A DNA stretch of 20,442 nucleotides, from positions 1 to 20,442 of the forward strand of contig CALSCR010004156.1 in NCBI GenBank assembly GCA_943704495.1, written 5' to 3'. Made by a program: the position numbers and the translations under genes. Origin of the DNA: Pigoraptor chileana. Lineage: Eukaryota; Opisthokonta; Filasterea. Each line of letters begins with the position of its first letter. Within the stretch, counting starts at the first letter, position 1. Positions 1 through 9,360 of the stretch are shown here, in pieces. The notes under the pieces were generated by a model that was not told where the DNA came from, did not search any database, and saw only the letters and a program-made list of their open reading frames with translations.

Positions 1-72
<72 letters not shown>
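1..72. repeat. (CA)n microsatellite
   Basis: The window opens with an uninterrupted CA dinucleotide run of about 36 units, cut by the window edge, so its true length is unknown. It is simple sequence with no coding content. The 218 bp between it and the first gene hold no recognisable gene; they presumably carry the 5' UTR and promoter of the phosphotransferase gene, but no clear TATA box was seen. Confidence 0.97.
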
Positions 73-76
<4 letters not shown>

Positions 77-290
77 GTGTCGTTACCCAAATTACCGAAT
101 GTGCGCCCGCATGGCTGCCCATTGACACTGAGCGCAATGACGGGCATGAGTACTCAGAACAAGAGACACACCGACAAGAACGACTTCAAAGTCAACACGC
201 CCTCGCATAACTGTGAGAGTGCCTACGCATGACGGTGGCTTGTTCGAGGACGCAAAACAGATAATATAACATTGTTGTCCACCGTACAAA

Positions 291-3200
291 ATGCCGCGAC
301 CTTTCGTCGTGCCGCTTCAGCGCAAAGATGCCCCTTCCGACGCCGGAGACGACTACGACGTGGCGAATATTGGAGGAAAGGGCGCCAGTTTGAGCAGTCT
401 TCTTGATGCTGGATTCAATGTGCCCGAAGGTGAGTGTCACTCGTGGGCCCACGTGCTTGGCATCCCGAAACATAATCTTGGTTTCCGCACTCACCATGGA
501 CTGCGTAAATGCGCGCACAAATTTGCATCGCAGGGTTTTGCATCACAGCCCATGCGTACAAGACACACGCTATGAGGACTGCTCTCTTGGAAGACTTGTC
601 AGCCAGTTCGACCAACGATCCCGATGCGCTCTCCGCCATTGCACAGACACATTTCGTGGGCTCTGTGATGCCCGGCGACATTGAATCGAACATTAAAGAT
701 GCATACACTGCTCTTGGTGATGATGCCATCGTCGCCGTCCGTTCGAGTGCGACTGCGGAGGGTGAGCTTTAAAAAAAGCCACATTCGCGAAAAATGCATC
801 TATGGTCAACTGTGTGCAAATACGCTCACACCTTCCTCGCATATTAATTTGCAGATCTTCCGGGAGCGTCTTTTGCCGGCCAGCACGACACAATCCTCGG
901 CGTGGAGGGTGTCGATGCGCTTATTCTTGCCGTTCAGGCGTGCTGGGCATCTCTGTGGTCTCCCCGCGCCATCAGCTACCGCAACAGCCAGAGATTCGAT
1001 CATGCGCAAGTGTCAATGTGCGTTGTTGTGCAGCGATTAGTTCGCGCCCGTGTTGCTGGCGTGGCGTTTACCGTCGATCCTGTCGACGCATCCGCATCTG
1101 CAGTGGTTGTGTCGGCGACGTATGGCCTCGGGGAGGGTGTCGTGGGTGGGCAGCTAGCCGCCGATACCTTCCGTCTCGCTCGTGGGGGACAGCACGCAGT
1201 TATTTCGCAGGAGATTCAGAACAAGACGCGGATGTATTCGTTGCGTGATAGCGCGAACGATCACACAGATGCGGATGCATCGCACGGGCTTTGTGTGCTT
1301 GTGGATGTTGACCAGGCACTTGCCAGGATCCCGTGCTTGTCGTCAGAGGAATTACGGTATGCGTTTGGCAACTGCTCTTATATTGGGGCGGACTGGTGTG
1401 TGTGTATGTGTGCTCTGCCTGCGATATCAATCACCATACTGATTTGTACCATCTCCATACAAAACAGTCTGCTGGCGGATATTGCACTCAAGGCAGAAGA
1501 GCACTACACCTCACCACAAGACATCGAGTTTGCCTTTGAGGACGACCGACTGTATTTGTTGCAGTCGAGGCCAGTCACTGTTGTACAGACGGTGGGGAGG
1601 CATCGTGTTTGTGCCGTGGGCTGTCCCCACCGATTTACTGTTTGTTATCGCGACCACCCTGCGAGGAGGTCATGGGTGTGCCGTTGCGCCTGCACAGTGG
1701 AATTGTTCCTGTAGTCCTGTTGAAGTCACAGAGCAAACCGCTCTGACGTTGTTTGAATTTGAATTGAATTGTTCCCACGGTTGGTCAACGCAGGTGGACG
1801 GGGGCGTCGGTGCGGGTGACGACGGCGCGCGCATGGACACGCCCGTTAGGAAGGCCACGGATGTGTACACAAAGTGTAATATTGGCGAGATGATGCCGGG
1901 AGGTGAGCGTTGTTAACCAGAACGTTGTTGTCTACGGTTAAGTGTCGCTTCCACTCACTGAGGTATCTTACATTGTCGTATTCGCATTGGATCGTATTCT
2001 GTTTGTGTTCGTGATTATTGAGCTTGCGTATCGTGTGCTTGCATGCATGCAGGCATGCATGTGTGTGAGCGCGTGTTTGTGTGTATACGCGCGCGTATAT
2101 CCGAACACATGGACCAATGTAATGTATTTTCCACTTGACGAATCCCGCAGCCGTTACTCCTCTGACGCAATCAACATTTGGCGTGTGGCTTGAGCATGGC
2201 TTGCGAGAACTCGCACAACGGGGTGACATTGACTTTGAAGGGGAGAGGCCGCGGAACGCACTTGAATACGTCGGCTGTTTCTCCGGCCATCTCTTTCTCA
2301 ACCTTGGTGCAATGTACGACATGAGCAAGGACATTTTTGGATTCAAGGTGCGTGGGCACACGGGGAATCGCCCTTGTGAATCGCCCTTGTTTTATTGATT
2401 TTGTTTTGTTTTCATGATGTACTTATTGTTTATTTTCTCTCCAAACTATACCTTGCGCAAATGGGCAACTCAACGTTGTTTGTTTTGAGCAGAAAGAGAA
2501 TATCGACACATCGCTGTGCGGACGCCTTGTCGAAGGTCCCATTGCGCCATCGCCCGGACCTCTTCTCTCCCGAGTGAAGAACCTCGTGGGATATATGCAA
2601 TTTGCGACCCATGCGTGGGAGAGAACAGCGCGACTGTCCCTTCTGCTTGATCTTCTGCGCGCACGATTCCAGGAAGGCATGTTTTGAGCACTTGATGCCA
2701 CCCGAAAAAACGCTAATGTTGCATGTGCAGCGAGTCCGTACATCGGCCAAACTGAGACGTATTCCTGTGTGTGGGATTTATGAGAAAAAACAAAAATTGC
2801 AGCTTTGTTGTGCTCGCCCTTTCACACATCTTTCAATATTTCTTTCTTCATAACTATAGAGTCGGATGGAAGCGCGGCGGGTCTTTTCCGGCGGATCGAC
2901 GGCTCGCTACATTACCTGGACGAGGCGTACCGCTGTCACTTCGCATCAAGCAGCGTGTCTGGACTCATGAATGTTGCATTGGGCGTCGCCACGTTTGGAA
3001 GTCGACACCTTTCGCAAGCACAGAACGCTGAAATTGCCGGTACGATGAACACGGCCAAGCACCGCTTCGGCTAGTTTGTGTGCTCGGTGTGCTCTGGTGC
3101 TTCTGCACTGCCGTTAGTTTGTTTTAATATTGTGTGTATTGAACTGATATCTTCCGAAGCAGATGTTGCTCGTTTCATGTGGTTGTTGAGTGCCACTCAT

Positions 3201-4464
3201 AACAATATGCACACACATACACACACACCAATGTAGGACTGCTCACCAACATCGAGGGAATCGACAGCGCCGACGTCGTCAAGGATACGGATGCCATTGT
3301 CGCACTTATTGCGCGCCTCAGCGACTCGTCACGTGAGAGCTTTGCTAAAGAAATGACGGCGGGCCAGGCACTTGGGTGGCTGCGCGGCGAGCACGTTACC
3401 TCATGCCCCGCGGTAACATCCGCGTTCTCCCGATTCATTACGCGCCATGGACACCGCTGCGTGCGCGAGGCTGAGATGAGGGAGCTTCCGTGGGAAGACG
3501 ATCCGACTCCCCTGGTATGTGTGCTCGTCGCTCCTGCTTGTGCCTTCACCGTTGGATGCATTTCGGACATGTTCGTAAATTATTCACGCATGAGTGGCCG
3601 CACTTACCCAATCCTTCTTGTCTGTTTATTCTCCCCCAGGTCAAACTTCTTCAGGCATCTGCGCTCGCACATGCACACGTCTCTCCGCATGAAGGCGGCG
3701 CAGAACGCGCACGCGCACGCACGGCCGCAGTCGAAGGTCGTCTCCCCACCTTAGTACGACCGCTGTTCCGCCGCGTCCTCGCATGGGCAAAGGAGGGCGT
3801 CCGCCTGCGAGAGCGCACAAAGTCACTCTGCATCCGCCTGCAGTCCGTACTCAAGCGTCACTACCGAGAACTCGGTGCGCTGATGGTGCGCGAGGGCATC
3901 ATACCGGATGCCGACTGCGTGTTCTTTCTCACACACGATGAGCTCCGGGACGTGCTGTACCCGGAGTCCCCTTGTGCGCGAAAGCCAGCAGTTGCAAGGG
4001 AGCAGATGGCCTCCTTTGCAGCCCGCCGTCGCCGCGAGTATTCGAGCAATTGTCGCCTCCAGTTCCCGGACTTTAGCGTGGGCAGGCCTGTGCCTGTCTC
4101 TGCGGCACGGACGCTGGAGCGAGCCGGCATCACTGCGGGCACCAAGTCCATGCAAGGAACTCCTGTTAGCCGCGGGAAAGTGTACGGAAACGCACGCGTC
4201 GTGACAAGTCTATCCGATGCCGCGGATCTTCAGGCGGGGGAGATATTGGTGGTCCCGTACACTGATGTTGGGTGGACGCCGTACTTTACGCTCGCCGCGG
4301 GCCTGGCCACGGAGATGGGCAGCCTGGTCTCGCACGGGGCTGTGGTTGCGCGCGAATATGGCCTTCCCTGCGTGGTGAATCTTCCCGGGGCGACCTCTTT
4401 CTTCAAAACTGGCGATAAGATTGTGCTGGATGCTGATAACGGCATCATCTCGCTGGATGAATAA
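291..4464 (+). CDS. PEP synthase / rifampin phosphotransferase-like protein, 10 exons, about 921 aa
   Basis: Exons by splice signal and phase: 291-429, 534-761, 855-1356, 1468-1591, 1794-1902, 2151-2347, 2493-2676, 2860-3039, 3237-3514, 3640-4464. They sum to 2766 nt in one frame. The N-terminal half is a PPDK_N/ATP-grasp domain: NIGGKGASL with Lys30, AVRSSATAEDLPGASFAGQ with Arg116, then TYGLGEGVVGG and the closing LYLLQSRPVT. A middle region opens with VYTKCNIGEMMPG and TPLTQSTFG, as in this family. The C-terminus is the swivelling phosphohistidine domain with MGSLVSHGAVVAREYGLP; His879 is the expected phosphorylated residue. The protein stops there, so the PEP/pyruvate-binding TIM barrel of true PEP synthase and PPDK is absent. 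This is the architecture of rifampin phosphotransferase and its many uncharacterised relatives, which transfer the beta-phosphate of ATP to an acceptor. The acceptor here is unknown and no targeting peptide is obvious. The stop overlaps an AATAAA. Nine of ten exon joins look firm; intron 7 needs a GC donor. Confidence 0.9.
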
Positions 4465-4465
4465 A
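4460..4465 (+). promoter_or_regulatory. Candidate poly(A) signal AATAAA
   Basis: A canonical AATAAA overlaps the TAA stop of the phosphotransferase gene and is followed by an A-run and then a T-run. If used, the 3' UTR would be only a few tens of bases, which would fit a compact genome. Only the hexamer is seen; the cleavage site is inferred. Confidence 0.4.
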
Positions 4466-4853
4466 AAAACAAGCCGCGGCTTTTTTTCCTGATAGCAGGT
4501 CACGTGAAGTGTGAAACAAAACAAACTTCCGAGTTCTCGGTTAGACAATGCCGAGATATCGCTTGATTAAGTTTCCATAGTAACTATGGCTTCTGATCGA
4601 TGCCGCATCCGATAAAAGTTGCAAGTAATCAAGAACGAATGCTAAAACGCATCGATTCGTTTACAGAAGTTTTCTCTTCCAAAGCGGGTTTTCGGTCTGG
4701 TTCTTTTGTTTGAGATAGCAACAGACTGTGATTGTGATTGTGTCAAGAGGGTGAATCGTGGGGCAAACACGCAAACACGCACGGCACACGCAGGACTCGC
4801 GAGGGAACGTAGCGCATGCCGTTGAATTGAGCAGGGTTGCGGCGGGGACAGCC
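4466..4853. other. Intergenic region between phosphotransferase and coiled-coil genes
   Basis: No gene is seen in this 388-bp tandem intergenic stretch. It contains the palindrome TCACGTGA at 4500-4507, an E-box/G-box-like bHLH or bZIP site, and an AT-richer portion around 4540-4700 that may hold the 5' UTR and promoter of the downstream gene. An open frame extends upstream of the chosen ATG to 4758, but begins with GTG, which is not a normal eukaryotic start. Confidence 0.5.
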
Positions 4854-6067
4854 ATGGAGCGCTCTCCCCGACAGTCGTCGCAGTCGCCACTGCGCACGGG
4901 CGGCGGGAGTCAGTATGGCGTGGGTTCATCTTCGCTTTCTGGGAGCACACAGACTATTATGCTGGGAAACGCAAGAACAGCGAGCCCAAACACATCAACA
5001 AGCAATGGCGCACGTGACCGGCACGGCTCGAAATCCCCGTCGAGTGCGTTTGGGTTTGGACCGTCGCCCATCGCACAGCGACAAACACACCAACAGATTA
5101 CGCGGGAAAACGAGCATCTTGTGCTTACGCTGCACGCGGCCCTGAAGAGAAATGAGCAGTTGGAGGAGGAAGTCAGCCAAAGACAAGAAACAATCGACTC
5201 ACTAACAGGTGATTGCGCTGTGCATCGTGTGGAATGGCCATTGGCGTATGACAAAGTCCACTCAATTGCACAAATTGCGGCGAATGCACGAAGGAGCACA
5301 CACTCTTGCCCCATCCTTGTTGCCCTTATATTACCTGCTTTTCACCCGGGTCGGTTCAGACTGTAAATATCGATCCCTGCTAGTGTGTGAAGGTCATCTT
5401 TTCCCGCCATAACAATATCTTTATGGGTCCGCACTGCTTATTTGTCGCAGAAACGGTCCACATCGGCATTAAAAAGCTGTTGCTCTACAAGAACAAATCC
5501 GAAACAATGGAGCGCGAGGCGCGACGATACAAGAAAAAGTACGAGGCCTGGCATGCTAAAGCGGTTGCATTGCAAGCGGATGCGGCGTCGGAAGATGAGG
5601 CCGCCGATTTTGCCTCGAAGAAGGAGCTTAGTTCGTGGCTGGCGCATAGTAGAGATCCCGGCGCCGCCGTCATTGAATTGTCCTCAAAAATCCAGGCGTT
5701 GTTGGCGGAGACGGATAAGCTGCGCGAGGAAAAGAAGGACGTTGAGCGCGCCAATCGACGGCTGCAGCGGCGAGTGGAAGAAGTCGAGGAGGTTGCCTCG
5801 CAGATGGGAGAGAGGATGCGAGTGGAGAAGGCGAGCAGGGAGACACTTGAAAAGGTTCGACGACGAACTCGAGAGCTGGAAGATAATCTCCGCTCCGTTG
5901 CCGCAGACAAGGTGAAACAGCAGCAGAACAACCGTAAGGCGCGCGAGTTGAAGGTGTGGGAGCGGCTGCACAAACAGTGGGTGCCCGGCCACGCACAGGG
6001 ACCGGCGCCTCCTGGTGCTGCCGGCGGCGGCGCATTGGCACGGGCCGACGACGACAAGTTTGACTGA
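4854..6067 (+). CDS. Coiled-coil protein of unknown function, 2 exons, about 323 aa
   Basis: Exon 1 is 4854-5208 and exon 2 is 5451-6067, joined in phase 1 across a 242-nt GT-AG intron. The total of 972 nt stays in frame. The ATG at 4854 was chosen because it is the first in-frame ATG and lies in an excellent context (acagccATGG). Residues 1 to about 80 are Ser/Gly/Thr-rich and probably disordered, with Ser-Pro sites in RSPR, QSPL, ASPN and KSPS that could be targets of proline-directed kinases. Residues from about 82 to 118 and most of exon 2 are charged heptad-like sequence (ENEHLVLTLHAALKRNEQLEEE; LLAETDKLREEKKDVERANRR), that is, a long parallel-type coiled coil. The tail is Pro/Gly/Ala-rich. 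No family was recognised. A cytoskeletal, centrosomal or scaffold role is possible but is only an inference from composition. Confidence 0.8.
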
Positions 6068-7137
6068 GGGGCCCTGCGTCTATTTTGTTTGTTGTTGCTT
6101 GATTAAAGTTGCTGTTGATGTTGGTTCTTGTTGCCGATTGTTTTACTTTGTTCGGTTTTTGTCTGTCGTTTCCCCGCGCGTGCGTTGCGCATATGCCCGT
6201 GGTTGTCTGAGCGATGCCTGTATCTTGTGGGCCTTTTGTTTGTTGTTTGTTTGTTTGTTTGTTTGTTTGTTTGTTTGCGATTCTTGTCACTATGTTTCTT
6301 CGGATGAGCGGTGATGCATGGGTGCACGTTGCTGTTGTGCCGTGTCCTACAACACTGTTTTCTTCTTACTGTTCGTCCCTGAGTGATAATTATTTGCAAT
6401 TCTCCGGTGTAAATTGCTTCAACATCATCTGCGTCGTTTGTTTTACTTTTTGTTTGACTCTCTTTTTCTTTTTTTCTTCTCCTTTTCTCTTTTCCCGTTG
6501 GCTTATATTAACTATTCGTCGTTATTGCGAAGCGACACCCGTGAGGGACGGTTGTGTCGAGCAGTACGATGAATATGGAACCACAATGGCTGGAGATCTC
6601 CTCAATTACCCCCGTCTCTTAGCCGCCCATATTGTGTCTGACCAGACACAATACCATAAAAACACAGAAACTCAAATTCCCGGCTCAGTGTCGTGTGGGA
6701 CTACCATAAGGTCTGGAAGTTTCATTGTCAGTGTGCCTTTTTAGTGTGCCTTTTTTTTAAGGGTTGATGTTGACATAAAGTGAAAAGAAAAGAAACAAAC
6801 AGAAAGAAACAAATGAAAAACGAATCTGCACGCACGCACAACAAAGCAAACGCAACCGACTATATAAAAGATGAGGGTGACACACACACACAATCCAGAG
6901 CCGCACAATGTGCACGATGCCGATGGAGAGCCGATTTCACGACACCTTCATCGCGAAAAGTAAAAGAAACAAAATCAGTCGGGTGACAACGACGGCGATC
7001 AAATGCTCGAGACCACACAAACAGAGACGCCACACCTGTCACACACCAACAGCCCCACTACCCACACACTGCAATAGTCGAAACAACAAACACAGACCCA
7101 TCCAACCACTCGAACAACTTACAATATGCCGGCGTTT
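6068..7137. other. Intergenic region between two convergent genes
   Basis: About 1.07 kb separates the stop of the coiled-coil gene from the stop of the minus-strand LUFS gene. It should hold both 3' UTRs. It is T-rich in its first half, with a GTTT microsatellite and pyrimidine tracts near 6440-6500, and A-rich in its second half near 6780-6850. Open frames here (for example 6214-6744) read through simple sequence and lack family features. A TATATAAAAG at 6861-6870 precedes a short plus-strand ATG frame at 6908 that runs antisense into the LUFS gene's last exon. No gene is supported. Confidence 0.5.
6245..6276. repeat. (GTTT)8 microsatellite
   Basis: Eight perfect GTTT units are preceded by two or three imperfect ones. 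The tract lies in the presumed 3' UTR or intergenic space downstream of the coiled-coil gene. Confidence 0.95.
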
Positions 7138-8972
7138 CTACTGCTCATTCAGGTCGTCCAGATTCATAAAGCCCATCGTGTCTTCTTCGTCTCCCAGAGA
7201 ACTCAGCAGGTTGGGATCCACCTGGCCAAGCGTGGCGTCGGGAAAAGATCCATTCTCCGGATCAAAAACGTAGTTGTAAAGGTTGCCATTTTGGTAGATA
7301 TCCTGCGGGAATGAAGGACAGACAACACACGAGTTCAAGTCGACGATTGAATGATCATGTACCACAGTCCCGACCCCTGTCCAACCCACACTGCACTCAC
7401 ACGCACACACACACATGGGCCACATTCCTAATTGTATAACCATCACCAGATGCACGTCGCGAGTGCGAACAATGCAGCACCAAAAACACACTGCACAACA
7501 CGAGGTGGTATTATGTTCCAGGGAACAACAGACACACGACACAACACGCACACACGCACACACACAACAAACACAACCCACAAACAAGCAAGGAAAACTC
7601 ACATCCTGTCCGCCCAGCTTCCCCTCGCCACCACCGCGCATGCCGTCGTCGTTGTCTCCGCCCTGCTGCGCCTGCTTCTTCAACTTGGCCGGCGTGCGCT
7701 GCTGCTTCGGCGCGTTCTTCCCAGACTTGCCGCCCTTGGGACCACCGGGGCCATCCGCACCGGGGGACGCGGCGTTTCCAGCCTGGAATCGGATGAACAG
7801 CAAAACACACAAACACACCAGAATCATACCAAATTACACACGGCACTGGGATAATGGCTGAGCCCGCACGTGGGATTCACGAACACGCACACACACACAC
7901 ACTCACGCAGCCACATTTTCGTTCTACGTCATCTGTGATGGCATCACGTCCGACACCCTACTGCCCACCATACATCGACGAGTTGGAGAGCTCATGAATG
8001 GATGATATTGATTTCTGATCACACGACACGCCTGTGTTCTCCACAGACAGCCCACGCGACATGTCGCACCCACAACACTCACCATGGATTGCTTTCCGTC
8101 CATGCCAAGGTTTCCCATGGGACGCTGCTGCATCTGCTGCTGCATCTGCTGTTGCAGGGCCAAGGCAGTCTTGGACTCCACCGATTGCACCGCCGCCATG
8201 CGAATGTTCGCCGGTATGTGCGACCCCGAAAGATGCTGCGCCTGGCCCTGTAGTCCCTGTTGTTGCCCCTGCTGCCCCTGCTGCCCCTGCTGTCCCTGCT
8301 GCCCCTGTCCCATCTGCGGCTGCTGCTGCTGGTGCAACTGCTGCAGTTGCTGCTGTTGGTGCTGCATCTGAATAAATCGCTGTTGTTGTTGTTGTTGTTG
8401 TTGCTGTTGTTGCTGCTGCTGTTGTTGAGCAGCCACTGCAGCCGCCGCCACTGCAGCCGCACCGGGATTCTGACCCATTTGCGCCGCGGCGCTTTTCCGC
8501 ATGAGAAGGGTATGCTGCACTTGTTGCCGTTGATACGCTGCACCACACATAAATTGGAAAAATAATTAAGTATATGTACGTATAAAGTGACACACATATA
8601 TGACCTGTTTTTGTGTGCCTCAGACTCAACAAGCAGGGACACAGAAACGCAGCAAAAACTCTATCCGGCATCGGACACCCCGTTTCCCAAACTAAACGAG
8701 GTGGTTGTGCCCGCACCAGCATGCCAGACCACCACCAAAGTAACAGCCCTTTCGACCAAAAACAATGGACGCACAGCGAAGAAGGACAACCAAAAGTGTT
8801 TCCCATACCTGCTTCATCAGCTTGCTGGTTGGGCCGATATATTCTTTGCTGTGCCGCCACCGCCGCCACGACGTTGCCCTGGGACCCTCCCATTCCCTGA
8901 GCCTCAAGTGAGTGCTGGTGATGCAGCAGTTGTTGTTGTTGCTGTTGTTGTTGTTGCTGCTGCTGCTGTTGC

Positions 8973-9015
<43 letters not shown>

Positions 9016-9281
9016 GCTGCTGTGCCTGGATCTGTGCAATCAGCGTGGCACTGGCGTTTCCCACGTCCCCAGAGAGACCACCCATTCCCGGCTGCTGCTG
9101 TTGCTGTGCCTGTGCCTGCAGCGCAGCAAGGGCATTTTGAGGCATGCCGGACGTGTTCCCAGGGAAGAAAGCAGGTCCCTCTGTCTTCAAGCGCTTTGCT
9201 GAAGGAACGCCCCCAAGATTTTGATTGGCATTCCCGGGAATAGGCTGCTGCGCGTTTAAATAACACAAATGATTGTCAGAA

Positions 9282-9360
<79 letters not shown>

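Noticed and set aside
192-518. Minus-strand open frame over the start of the phosphotransferase gene
   Set aside because: It is a shadow of the well-supported plus-strand exon and its first intron.
4758-4853. Upstream extension of the coiled-coil protein
   Set aside because: The frame is open but begins with GTG; the first ATG, at 4854, has a strong start context.
6214-6744. A 176-codon plus frame in the convergent intergenic region
   Set aside because: It reads through the GTTT repeat and pyrimidine tracts, and its later part has no family resemblance or splice-linked partner.
8904-9266. Poly-Thr, poly-Asn, poly-Leu and poly-Val frames over the CAA/CAG tract
   Set aside because: These are other-frame readings of the polyglutamine-coding DNA, with no independent support.
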